Shown one piece after another: positions 51,821 to 60,100 of a stretch of 64,000 nt of DNA; positions within the stretch are counted from its first letter, which is position 1; each line of letters begins with the position of its first letter. This DNA is from G963663775 sp963663775. GTDB lineage: Bacteria > Bacillota > Clostridia > Oscillospirales > Butyricicoccaceae. The notes under the pieces are model-generated. The model saw only the letters and a list, made by a program, of their open reading frames with translations. It did not search any database and was not told the origin of the DNA. The stretch lies in NCBI GenBank assembly GCA_963663775.1, contig OY760624.1, positions 1,364,001 through 1,428,000 of the forward strand. Direction: 5' to 3'. Made by a program: the position numbers and the translations under genes.

Positions 51821-52959
51821 TTTATCTGGATGCAGCGGCAACCAGTTTTTTGAAGCCGGACTGCGTGCGGCGGGCGGTGTATGATGCCATGGGAAGCATC
51901 GGCTCGCCGGGAAGAGGGGCGCATGAGGTGACGTTGGCGGCAGCCAGACAGGTTTTTGCGTGTCGGATGCAGATAGCAGAGCTGTTCGATTGCGAAGATG
52001 CGTCCCGTGTTGTGTTTACTTCGGGCATCACGGAGTCGTTAAATCTCGCTGTGTATGGCTTGCTTTCGCCAAAAGACCACGTTATTACGACGGCAATGGA
52101 ACACAATTCCGTGCTTCGTCCGCTGTATCGTCTGCGGGAGCAGGGCATGGCGCTGACCATCCTGCCGGCAGATGCAGACGGGCACGTGGATTGGACGCAG
52201 GCAGAAGCGCATTTGCGGCACAATACCCGTGCGGTGGTGTGCACCCATGCGTCAAATGTGACAGGGGCAGTGCAGGATATTGACCAGATTGGTGCGTTTT
52301 GTCAGGCGCATGGGCTTTTGTTCGTACTGGATACGGCGCAGACGGCAGGTGCGATTGCGATTTCGATGCAGCGCACCCCTCTTTCGGTGGTATGCTTCAC
52401 AGGGCATAAAGGATTGCTAGGACCGCAGGGAACAGGGGGGATGTGCATTGCGCCGCAGGTTTCGCTCCACTCCTGCAAAGTGGGCGGCAGCGGCATCCAC
52501 AGCTTTTCCGAATCGCACCCCACGGCGCTACCGGAAGCATTGGAGGCGGGCACGCTCAACGCCCACGGCATTGCAGGGCTTTCCGCAGCACTTTCCTATC
52601 TCCAGCAGCAAGGCATCGAGGAAATTTACAGAAAGGAATGCGCCTGCGCCCGTGCGTTTTATGAGAGGGTGCAAGAGATTCCAGCGGTGCGTGTCTATGG
52701 TGACGGCGCATGGCACAGCCGCATGGCAATCGTTGCGCTGAATATTGGGGATGCGGATGCAGGGATGGTGAGTGATGCCCTGCAAGAGCGGTATGGTATT
52801 TGCACCCGTGCAGGAGCGCATTGTGCACCGCTGATGCACCAAGCACTCGGCACAAAAGAACAAGGCATCGTTCGATTTAGCTTTTCGCATCTCAATTCGA
52901 TGCAGGAGGTTGCACAGGCGGCGGCAGCAGTGCGCACCTTGGCGGCAGAGCTGGGGTGA
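51817..52959 (+). CDS. Cysteine desulfurase-like class V aminotransferase
   Basis: PLP enzyme of 380 residues. VVCFTGHKGLLGPQGTGG holds the Schiff-base lysine, LFVLDTAQTAG the aspartate, and TRAGAHCAPLMH the mobile-loop cysteine of desulfurases. In this cluster it may release selenium from selenocysteine or sulfur from cysteine for YedF/SelD. The start is GTG at 51817 within the yqeB stop (GTGA), with AAGGAG upstream. SufS-like housekeeping function is less likely given the context. Confidence 0.9.
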   Translation: MIYLDAAATSFLKPDCVRRAVYDAMGSIGSPGRGAHEVTLAAARQVFACRMQIAELFDCEDASRVVFTSGITESLNLAVYGLLSPKDHVITTAMEHNSVLRPLYRLREQGMALTILPADADGHVDWTQAEAHLRHNTRAVVCTHASNVTGAVQDIDQIGAFCQAHGLLFVLDTAQTAGAIAISMQRTPLSVVCFTGHKGLLGPQGTGGMCIAPQVSLHSCKVGGSGIHSFSESHPTALPEALEAGTLNAHGIAGLSAALSYLQQQGIEEIYRKECACARAFYERVQEIPAVRVYGDGAWHSRMAIVALNIGDADAGMVSDALQERYGICTRAGAHCAPLMHQALGTKEQGIVRFSFSHLNSMQEVAQAAAAVRTLAAELG

Positions 52960-52999
52960 GCAGGTGCGTGCGGCATGGCTTGGGACGGGAGGTACAACC

Positions 53000-53239
53000 A
53001 TGGGTCGACAAAAACAGGAAAAATTGATTGTAACCTTTGCTTCGACAGCGGCGGCACTGCAAACAGAAAGCTGCTGTCGGAAACAGCAGCTGGTGGGGCG
53101 ATTGATTCCCGTGCCCCGTGAAATTGCAGCGGGCTGCGGACTGGCATGGTGTACGCTGCCAGAGCACCAAGAGGCGTTGTGTCAGTTGGCACGGGCGCAA
53201 AAAATAGCGGTGCAGGCGTATCATTGCATCTGGATGTAA
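53000..53239 (+). CDS. DUF3343 family small protein
   Basis: A 79-residue protein with the typical DUF3343 pattern: IVTFASTAAALQTESC at the start and LIPVPREIAAGCGLAWC in the middle. These small proteins accompany selD/yedF and selenium-dependent hydroxylase genes and may act as a putative Se/S-binding accessory; function unknown. ATG 53000 follows GGGAGG by seven bases; the frame extends upstream to 52910 inside the preceding gene without a ribosome site. Confidence 0.86.
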   Translation: MGRQKQEKLIVTFASTAAALQTESCCRKQQLVGRLIPVPREIAAGCGLAWCTLPEHQEALCQLARAQKIAVQAYHCIWM

Positions 53240-53280
53240 CGTCTGTTTCACGTTGGGAACACAGAAGGGAGGTCGATGAA

Positions 53281-54300
53281 ATGCAGGCAGGCTACCGCGA
53301 ATTGGCAAGGCGGCTGCAGAAAGATGGCATGGTGCAGCGTTGGACACAGCTGTCTGGAGCGGAGATGGGACGTTGTGTCATGCGTTCCAAGGACGGCGTT
53401 CTGCATGGTGAGGATACGCCGAAATGGGAATCCGTTTTGCAAGGACTGTCGCAGGAAACAGCGGGGTTTCAGCATCAAGGCAATGCGTTTTTGCAGGAAA
53501 CGCTCTGTGCCGGACGGCAGATGATTGTCTGCGGTGCAGGACATATTTCTGTGCCGGTTTGTGCGCTGGCAAAGCTGCTGGGGTATACCGTGTCCGTGCT
53601 GGATGACCGACCGGAGTTTGCCGTGCGGGCACGTTTTCCGGCGGCGGATGTGGTGCAGTGTGCGGATTTTGAGCAAACGATTGCAGGGCTGAACCGTGCG
53701 CAGAATCTCTCCTTTGTCATCGTGACACGGGGGCATCAAGCAGATTTACGCTGTCTGCGTGCCGCTTTGCACGGTGCGTTTTCGTATATTGGCATGATTG
53801 GAAGCCGACAAAAAAACCAGACGGTGCTGGATACCCTGCGTGGGGAAGGGGTTTCAGAGGGCTTGCTGCGGCAAGTGCACGCACCGATTGGATTGCCGAT
53901 TGGCGCACAGACCCCCGAGGAAATCGCCGTCAGCATTGCCGCAGAATGGGTGCAGACCAGTGCCCATGCCGAGCAGACCGTGTTGACACCTGCCGTGCTG
54001 GAGGCACTCCTAAACCATCAGGCGCAGGGTATCATGACCACCGTTGTGCAGAAAAATGGGTCTGCACCTCGAGGCATCGGTGCACGGATGCTGTTTTTTG
54101 CAGATGGCGCACAGTATGGAACGGTGGGCGGCGGGGCGGCAGAGCATGCGGTCTGCCAAACGGCACGGGAGCTGCTGCGGTATCCAAGCGTTTGCCTGCG
54201 AGAGTATGCACTCCATGCATCGGAGGCTGCCGCCAGCGGGATGATTTGCGGGGGCAGCATTGCAGTGCTGTTTGAACCGGTGGAGGCATTGCAATGTTAG
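53281..54300 (+). CDS. XdhC/CoxI family maturation protein with swapped domain order
   Basis: A 339-residue accessory protein. The Rossmann-type XdhC_C part comes first (MIVCGAGHISVPVCALAKLLGY near residues 81-102, FVIVTRGHQADL and YIGMIGSRQK), and the CoxI-type part comes last (TTVVQKNGSAPRGIGARML, GTVGGGAAEH, and GMICGGSIAVLFEP). Classical XdhC has the reverse order. The family binds molybdenum cofactor and helps install its terminal chalcogen ligand. AAGGGAGG lies eight bases before ATG 53281. It overlaps mocA. Confidence 0.9.
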   Translation: MQAGYRELARRLQKDGMVQRWTQLSGAEMGRCVMRSKDGVLHGEDTPKWESVLQGLSQETAGFQHQGNAFLQETLCAGRQMIVCGAGHISVPVCALAKLLGYTVSVLDDRPEFAVRARFPAADVVQCADFEQTIAGLNRAQNLSFVIVTRGHQADLRCLRAALHGAFSYIGMIGSRQKNQTVLDTLRGEGVSEGLLRQVHAPIGLPIGAQTPEEIAVSIAAEWVQTSAHAEQTVLTPAVLEALLNHQAQGIMTTVVQKNGSAPRGIGARMLFFADGAQYGTVGGGAAEHAVCQTARELLRYPSVCLREYALHASEAAASGMICGGSIAVLFEPVEALQC

Positions 54301-54887
54301 CGGCAGTGGTGCTGGCAGCGGGGCAAAGCCGCCGCATGGGACAAAACAAACTGCTGCTGCCACTGCGGGGTAAGCCGATGTTTCGGCATGTGGTGGACAT
54401 TGCCGCCAAAACGGTAGATGGCCCACGGATTTTGGTAACCAATACACCGGAAATTGCGGCGTATGGATTGCAAAATGGGTTTCAGATTGTGTCCAACCTG
54501 CACAGCAAGCAAGGCATTGGCACTTCCGTGGCAGTTGGCTGCTCGTGCATCCCCAAAGAGGCGTCCGGCGGGATATTTTTTGCCTGTGACCAACCATTTC
54601 TGCGTGCGCAAACGGTGCAAAAGCTGGTGCGCTGCTATGAGGCGCACAACCGTATTGTTGTGCCGACGCTGCATGATGTGCCGAAAAATCCCTGCATCTT
54701 CCCACGCCGTTTTTTTCGGGAAATTTGTGCGCTGGATGCAGACCGCGGTGGAAAACAGGTGTATCAGAAGCATTCTGAGGAAGTGGTGTGGGTGCCGATG
54801 ACGGGCGCACGGGAGTTTACAGATATTGATACCCGTGTGGAATATCAAGCGTTCTCTACCGTGCAGCAAGTGCCGCTGTCGCTGTAA
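54294..54887 (+). CDS. mocA: MocA-type molybdenum cofactor nucleotidyltransferase
   Basis: A 197-residue NTP transferase that attaches CMP (or another nucleotide) to molybdopterin. The LAAGQSRRMGQNKLLLPL signature is at residues 7-24 and the metal-binding ACDQPFL near 100. Molybdenum hydroxylases of this kind carry the cytosine dinucleotide form. ATG 54294 overlaps the XdhC-like gene. Its last 32 bases overlap the convergent yqeC gene. Confidence 0.93.
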   Translation: MLAAVVLAAGQSRRMGQNKLLLPLRGKPMFRHVVDIAAKTVDGPRILVTNTPEIAAYGLQNGFQIVSNLHSKQGIGTSVAVGCSCIPKEASGGIFFACDQPFLRAQTVQKLVRCYEAHNRIVVPTLHDVPKNPCIFPRRFFREICALDADRGGKQVYQKHSEEVVWVPMTGAREFTDIDTRVEYQAFSTVQQVPLSL

Positions 54888-55548
54888 CATAGCCTTGCGC
54901 TTGCAATGCGGCGCAGATGCGTGCGGCTTGTGCGGGAGAAACGGTATCGGCTTGGTTGAGTAGGATACGGCACTTGTGCTTGGGAAACTGTGCGGCAGAC
55001 AGAGAACCCGCCGCCAGTTCTACGATGTCTTCTTCCGTGATGCGGTGGCAGGGTGCTTGTGCAAAGCGGGGCAGGCGTTCATAACGGTGGCAAACCTCCT
55101 GCACAGGTCGATGCAGTGCAGACAGACCGCAGACCGCAATGACAACATCGGTCTGTGCATAGAGCACGGGTTCGTGTGGCGCATAGAGCTTGACAGGATG
55201 CTCCCTGGAGCCGTCGGCTTCATAAAGCAGGCAATCGGTTTGTAGATTTGCCGCCGCAAACAGCGGGGCGGGAATTCCTGTACAGCGGCAATCCGCAGCG
55301 GGATACAGTGCGGCGGTGATGCCTGCGTGCGGCAGCGAGGACGGTAGGTCACAGACGGTTTGCGGGGCGATGACATGGCTGCATTGTGTTTCGGTGGGCA
55401 GGCGCATGTGTGTGGAGGTGGTGACCAATACCCGTGCGTTGCGGGCGGCATATTCTTGGGCAAGCATCCAAAGCAGTGTGGTTTTGCCGCCTGCACCGAT
55501 GATGGCGATGCTTTTGCAATCGGCAAGCTGTAAAAGGTCTGCAAGCAT
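54856..55548 (-). CDS. yqeC: YqeC, selenium-dependent hydroxylase accessory protein
   Basis: A 230-residue P-loop protein with IIGAGGKTTLLWMLA (residues 16-30) and DCLLYEADGSREHPVKLYAPHEPV. YqeC is a marker of selenium-dependent molybdenum hydroxylase systems; its precise step is unknown. It alone of the maturation genes lies on the minus strand and overlaps mocA at the 3' end. AGGTTCTTCTATG gives only a modest ribosome site. It is divergent from the hnr gene. Confidence 0.92.
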   Translation of the reverse strand: MLADLLQLADCKSIAIIGAGGKTTLLWMLAQEYAARNARVLVTTSTHMRLPTETQCSHVIAPQTVCDLPSSLPHAGITAALYPAADCRCTGIPAPLFAAANLQTDCLLYEADGSREHPVKLYAPHEPVLYAQTDVVIAVCGLSALHRPVQEVCHRYERLPRFAQAPCHRITEEDIVELAAGSLSAAQFPKHKCRILLNQADTVSPAQAARICAALQAQGYVTATAALAAR

Positions 55549-55659
55549 AGAAGAACCTCGTTTCTAGTGGGATTTAATCTATTTATATGGTAACAAAAAG
55601 CGTTCGTGCGCACAAGAGAAATCAGCGGCGTGCACGAAGGAATAGGGAGTTTTGAAGGT

Positions 55660-57162
55660 ATGATTACAATTCATCAAGAAAAATGCAAAAGCTGTGGCAT
55701 TTGCGTGAAAAATTGCCCGCTGGGTGTGCTGAAAATCACAGACCATACGGCGAAAGTACAGGGGATGTGTGTGGAATGCGGCATTTGTCTGCGGGTGTGT
55801 CCGTTTGATGCCATCGAGCGGGTGCAGAGCACTGCACCGCAGACGGCAGTCTGTGACCATTGCCCTGTGCAGTGCCATGTGCCGGAAGGGGGCACGGGTG
55901 CCTGCAAACGCTATGCAAACCATGGCGGAGAGTTGGTGCGCACCCGTGTGCTGGCGACAGAAAACGAACGTGCCGTATCTGCAAATCCAACACTGTCCAA
56001 ACCGGTTATCACGGGCACAGGAGCGGGAACAGCCTATCCCTGCTGTCGTCCCGCTCCGTATATCGCACGGGAAAATCGGGATGGCGTGGATGTGGTCACG
56101 GTGGTGACAGAAGCACCGCTGAGCTATAGCGGTGTCACAGTGAAAATTGACACAAATACCCACATTGGGGAAACGGGCGCAACGGTATATCGGCAGGGCT
56201 TGCCGGTTGGCATCGTGGCAACGGAGGAATATGGGTCTAAAATGCTGCAAATCGGCGGCGCAAATCTGCTGACGGGCAAAAACGGCTTTGTCGTTGCACG
56301 CACCATTGTGGAATTGGCAAACGGTGCACTTGTCACACTGACGGTGGATAAAAAAATTCGCTTGGAGGTGCAGGCGGGGCAGGCACCGATTATCCAAGGG
56401 GAGAAGCAACAAAAAATGCGTGTCGGCTGCGGCAGTGCAACGGTGGGGCTGTTTGCCCCGAAAATGAAGCACGCGGCAGACGAAGTGATTGTGATTGACC
56501 ACCATGTTATCGGGCTTCTGACAGAGCATTTGGCAGGGGCAGAGGTCGGTCTGTCTTGGAGCGGGATTCTGGTCCATGCGCATAAAAGCTCGAGAGGTCG
56601 CTACTTTGGTGATTTGGGAAGCGGTATCGGCGGCACAACGATTCAAAAGCCGGCGGATATTATCAAAGGCGCGGATATGTCGATTGCAAAGCCCGGAATG
56701 CAGATTTTTGTAACCGATACCACGGGCGGTGTGCGTGCGCTGTTTTGCTTGCAGGCGGATGGCAGCGTGCAGGAAATGCCGTTGACGGCAGCGGTCACCG
56801 CATTGGCGGATGAAATCCGGGATAACTGCGAGGATTCCCGTGTATCTGTCATTTATACGGGGGGCGCAGGCGGCTCTGCACGGGGCGGCGTTTGCAAAAA
56901 ACCCCTGCGCCTGACGCAGGCGGTGCATGCGGGCAAGGCGGTGCTGACGATTGGCGGTGCACCGGCGTTTGTGCTGCCGGGCGGCGGCATCAACTTCATG
57001 GTGGATACCGAGCAAGTGGTGGAGCATTCATTTACATGGGTGCCAACGCCTGCAACCGTTGCGCCGGTAGAATATACCATGACGGTGGAAGATTATGAAG
57101 AAATCGGCGGACATTTGGAAAAGATTGTGCAAAAACATGATTTGCAGCAGGAAAAAATCTGA
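55660..57162 (+). CDS. hnr: 6-Hydroxynicotinate reductase
   Basis: A 500-residue iron-sulfur protein resembling E. barkeri HNR, which reduces 6-hydroxynicotinate to 1,4,5,6-tetrahydro-6-oxonicotinate with reduced ferredoxin. Two 4Fe-4S motifs stand at the N-terminus (CKSCGICVKNCP and CVECGICLRVCP), followed by CDHCPVQC with another cysteine after it. The large C-terminal domain has many glycine motifs (IGGTTIQKPADI, GGAGGSARGGVC) and no known simple fold. ATG 55660 is used; the frame extends to 55606. This is the second pathway step. Confidence 0.88.
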   Translation: MITIHQEKCKSCGICVKNCPLGVLKITDHTAKVQGMCVECGICLRVCPFDAIERVQSTAPQTAVCDHCPVQCHVPEGGTGACKRYANHGGELVRTRVLATENERAVSANPTLSKPVITGTGAGTAYPCCRPAPYIARENRDGVDVVTVVTEAPLSYSGVTVKIDTNTHIGETGATVYRQGLPVGIVATEEYGSKMLQIGGANLLTGKNGFVVARTIVELANGALVTLTVDKKIRLEVQAGQAPIIQGEKQQKMRVGCGSATVGLFAPKMKHAADEVIVIDHHVIGLLTEHLAGAEVGLSWSGILVHAHKSSRGRYFGDLGSGIGGTTIQKPADIIKGADMSIAKPGMQIFVTDTTGGVRALFCLQADGSVQEMPLTAAVTALADEIRDNCEDSRVSVIYTGGAGGSARGGVCKKPLRLTQAVHAGKAVLTIGGAPAFVLPGGGINFMVDTEQVVEHSFTWVPTPATVAPVEYTMTVEDYEEIGGHLEKIVQKHDLQQEKI

Positions 57163-57178
57163 AAACACCCCGCTGTCG

Positions 57179-57208
57179 TTGACGATGTCCTCTTTTTTGC
57201 GCTATAAT
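57179..57208 (+). promoter_or_regulatory. Promoter of niaR
   Basis: TTGACG (57179-57184), 18 bases, TATAAT (57203-57208). It lies just past the hnr stop and about 50 bases before niaR. Confidence 0.75.
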
Positions 57209-57256
57209 AAAACATAAAGAAGGAATTGATGTGCTTAGAAGGGAGATGTGGGGTCG

Positions 57257-57766
57257 ATGCAGGAGCGCAGGGAACGGATTTTAAAGCTTCTTTTGGAGTG
57301 CGGCGGCACGATTACCGCCGCCTCCTTGGCGGAGCAGCTCGGTGTGACACGGCAGGTGATTGTCAGCGATATTGCGCTGCTGCGGGCAAAGGGGCATCAG
57401 ATTTCCGCCACGCCCCGTGGATATTGTCTGCGTGAAACCGAGTCGCAGCGTGTGCAGGCGATGGTTGCCTGCAGTCACAGCAAGGAGCAGCTGGAGGAAG
57501 AACTGTATGCCATCGTGGACAATGGCGGGAGCGTGCGGGATGTCAGTGTCGACCATCCGATTTATGGTCAGATTTCGGCAGAACTGCAGCTTTCCTGCCG
57601 CCGGGACGTTGCCGATTTTTTGGAACGCTGTGAAACGATGCAGGCACATATGCTCTCGGATATGTCCAGTGACAGCGTGCATCTGCATACCATCAGCGGT
57701 GAAAATCGGCAGGTCATAGAGCATGTGCTGGATGCCCTGCGGGAAAAGGGTATTTTAATCGAATAA
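57257..57766 (+). CDS. niaR: NiaR-type nicotinate-responsive transcriptional repressor
   Basis: A 169-residue regulator with an HTH_11 domain (residues 5-60, SLAEQLGVTRQVIVSDIALLRAKG) and a 3H domain. The metal/nicotinate residues expected from Thermotoga NiaR are visible: His74, Glu82, His100 in DHPIYG, and His142/His144 in VHLHTI. NiaR normally represses niacin salvage genes when nicotinate is present. Here it sits in a nicotinate-degrading cluster and may control it. ATG 57257 follows AAGGGAG; a GTG at 57248 is too close. Confidence 0.92.
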   Translation: MQERRERILKLLLECGGTITAASLAEQLGVTRQVIVSDIALLRAKGHQISATPRGYCLRETESQRVQAMVACSHSKEQLEEELYAIVDNGGSVRDVSVDHPIYGQISAELQLSCRRDVADFLERCETMQAHMLSDMSSDSVHLHTISGENRQVIEHVLDALREKGILIE

Positions 57767-57790
57767 AGTTGCGATATCTGCAAAAAGAAA

Positions 57791-57829
57791 CCTGCAACAG
57801 GAGCGTTATCCTGTGTGCAGGCTCTTTTT
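57791..57829. terminator. Bidirectional terminator between niaR and the SLC13 gene
   Basis: CCTGCA-A-CAGGA pairs with TCCTG-TG-TGCAGG, flanked by AAAAAG and CTCTTTTT. It separates convergent genes. Confidence 0.85.
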
Positions 57830-57891
57830 GATGGAACGTAAGGCTTAAAAATGGTGTATACCTGTTGGGGGGCAGGGGGATGTACGGGGGG

Positions 57892-59301
57892 TTACATCAT
57901 CCCTGTCAGTGGCCAATACCAAAGCACACAGCCGGCATAGAGGAGGCAGGCGACCACGGAGATGAGGATGCCGAGCTTGGGAAAATCCCGTGCCGTGACA
58001 TGCCCCGTATCGTAACACAGGATGCTGGGGGTGGTGTTGAAGAACATCAGCACGGGGTAGCCGCCAATCATCATCGCAGCGGGCAGAATCACCGGCAGGG
58101 ACGAAATGTTCGCAACCGCCGCAATACCGGTGAGCAATGGGAAAAAGACATTTGCCATGGTGGCAGTGCCCACGAACATGACATGCATGAACTGCACCAC
58201 AACGATTAAGCTGATAATCAATGCCCACACCGGCAGGCTGCCCAGATGCAGACCATTGAAAATGTTTTCTGCCATCCAGCTGGCGGCACCTGTGCTGCTC
58301 ATGGCGGCACCCAAGCTGATGCCGCCGCTGCAGATGAACACGACACTCAGTGAGATGCTGTCTTTGCATTCCTCCCAGCTTAGCACATGCAGCCCCGGCA
58401 GGCACAGAAGGCAGGCGCCAAGCAGACAGGCTGCGGTGGAATCAATGCCCAGACGGTCACCGAATACCCAGAGCAGGATGGTGATGCCGAAGATTGCGGC
58501 GCAAAGCCGTTCGTTCCGACTGATAGGACCAAGTGCCTCCAGTTGGCTGCGGATAAAGTCTTTGCCGCCTTCCATCTGCTGTTTTTCGGGACGGAAGAGC
58601 ACTTGAATCAGAATCCAAGCCACAAATGTCATCATCAGCGCAGGCGGAAATCCCCAGACAAGCCATTGCGCAAAGGTGACGGGCGTTCCCGTGTTGGTGA
58701 AGATATATTCTGCCGCCATGGGGTTGGTGATGGTTGCGGTCAGAATGCCGGCACTGATGGTGGAGTTTGTGATGCACAGCGACATCATCAGGTTTGCACC
58801 AAAGCGTGTGGGGCGGTTCGTGCCGGAAAACTGGCGGGCGATATTCAAGCAAATGGGCAGCATCATTGCTGTGCGTGCGGTGGAGGATGGAATCATAAAC
58901 GCCAACACAATATTGACCAGCACAATACCAAGGGTGATGCGCCGTGCACTGGTGCCAATCGACAGCAGGATGAAATAGGTGACACGGTTGCCAAGCTTTG
59001 ACCGAATCATGGCTTCTGCAAGAATAAAAGAACCCACAATCAGATAGGTCGAGGTGGAGGAGAAGCCGGACAAGGCACTTTTGATGTCCGTGATTTGCAA
59101 AACCACCAGCAGGGGTACAATCAATAGGCTGATGATGGCAGCCGAAATCGATTCAAACAAATAGATGATAAAGACAGCTGCAAACAAGGCAAGGCAGCGG
59201 ATGCCTTCGGCGGAAAGACCGACGGGGGCAGGCATCGCCAATATCGCTAAAAATGTAATGAGGGCAAGGAGAATGCCAAGGGGACCTTTGCGAATTTTCA
59301 T
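57892..59301 (-). CDS. SLC13/DASS family permease, candidate nicotinate transporter
   Basis: Membrane protein of 469 residues with about 11-12 helices. Two substrate-site loops of the divalent anion:sodium symporter family are visible: IPSSTARTAMMLP near residue 136 and FFNTTPSILCYDTGH near 421. It is the last gene of the minus-strand unit hgd, ena, AA_synth, permease. Known relatives carry dicarboxylates; here nicotinate or a pathway acid could be carried, which is inference from position. The region 57842-57891 downstream has no gene. Confidence 0.87.
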   Translation of the reverse strand: MKIRKGPLGILLALITFLAILAMPAPVGLSAEGIRCLALFAAVFIIYLFESISAAIISLLIVPLLVVLQITDIKSALSGFSSTSTYLIVGSFILAEAMIRSKLGNRVTYFILLSIGTSARRITLGIVLVNIVLAFMIPSSTARTAMMLPICLNIARQFSGTNRPTRFGANLMMSLCITNSTISAGILTATITNPMAAEYIFTNTGTPVTFAQWLVWGFPPALMMTFVAWILIQVLFRPEKQQMEGGKDFIRSQLEALGPISRNERLCAAIFGITILLWVFGDRLGIDSTAACLLGACLLCLPGLHVLSWEECKDSISLSVVFICSGGISLGAAMSSTGAASWMAENIFNGLHLGSLPVWALIISLIVVVQFMHVMFVGTATMANVFFPLLTGIAAVANISSLPVILPAAMMIGGYPVLMFFNTTPSILCYDTGHVTARDFPKLGILISVVACLLYAGCVLWYWPLTGMM

Positions 59302-59464
59302 AGGTTACACTCCATCAAACGGGGAACAAGATACAAAAATATCCTCGGTTTTCGCACGAAAATGCAGAAAAAGAGAAAGTTTTCGCCCGAGGCAAAGGGG
59401 GTCTTATACCTCGGGCGATGTACGAAAAGAAGAAATAAACAAGATAAAAAAGAGAAAAAACGGA

Positions 59465-60052
59465 TTAGCGCAGACCATCCTCGCAGTTGGCTTCGCTGAC
59501 CTGTAGGCCGCCAATGCGTGCATGGGGACGACCGCCGTCTGTGAATACCAGAGAAACGACGATTTCGTCGGCTTTCGGTGCATCCGGAATCCGCACCTCC
59601 ATCGCATCGTAGTGGGTGCGCACAAAGCAGGCATCCTTAAAATGCAGCGGAACATCCAGTGAGGTGCCGGGGCCGCCCGCTTTTTTTGCAGAAGGGATGA
59701 TTGCCTTGCCGCCGCCGATGGCATCACGCATGGGTTTGCCGAGCTGCGGGTGCAAAATGGCACCGCAATGCTCCAGTTCCCCGTTCATGCCGCAGATAGC
59801 ACCCTTGCCATAGCTTTCAATGGGTGCACCGTTCAACGCCTTGACGGCGATGGTGGAGAGATAGCCGCCGAGATATTCTCCAATATCGGACAATTGGGAT
59901 AAATCTTCCACATGTTTTCCGGCACAAGGGTTTTTGATGACGGCACTGACCGAGCATTTGTGTAGCGGCTGCTGCAATGCGGCAAAGCCTTCATACCGAA
60001 CCTCTTCTACATTGGTTACAATTTTGCGGATTTCAGGAATTTTTTCTGCCAT
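59465..60052 (-). CDS. Amino acid synthesis (AA_synth/DUF1185) family protein
   Basis: A 195-residue protein of the AA_synth family (PF06684-type): KCSVSAVIKNPCAGKHVEDLS at the start, ESYGKGAICGMNGELEHCGAILHPQLGKPMRDAIGGGKAIIPS in the middle. The family name is historic and its activity is not well established. From memory, relatives occur beside 6-hydroxynicotinate reductase in other bacteria, so a role in ring reduction or ring opening seems likely. ATG 60052 follows GGAGGT; an earlier ATG at 60067 lies on that site. The 163 bases to the permease gene show no feature. Confidence 0.86.
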   Translation of the reverse strand: MAEKIPEIRKIVTNVEEVRYEGFAALQQPLHKCSVSAVIKNPCAGKHVEDLSQLSDIGEYLGGYLSTIAVKALNGAPIESYGKGAICGMNGELEHCGAILHPQLGKPMRDAIGGGKAIIPSAKKAGGPGTSLDVPLHFKDACFVRTHYDAMEVRIPDAPKADEIVVSLVFTDGGRPHARIGGLQVSEANCEDGLR

Positions 60053-60100
60053 GTTGAGTACCTCCAAACATAGGGTGGTTTCGTTTGATAAATGTTGGTT

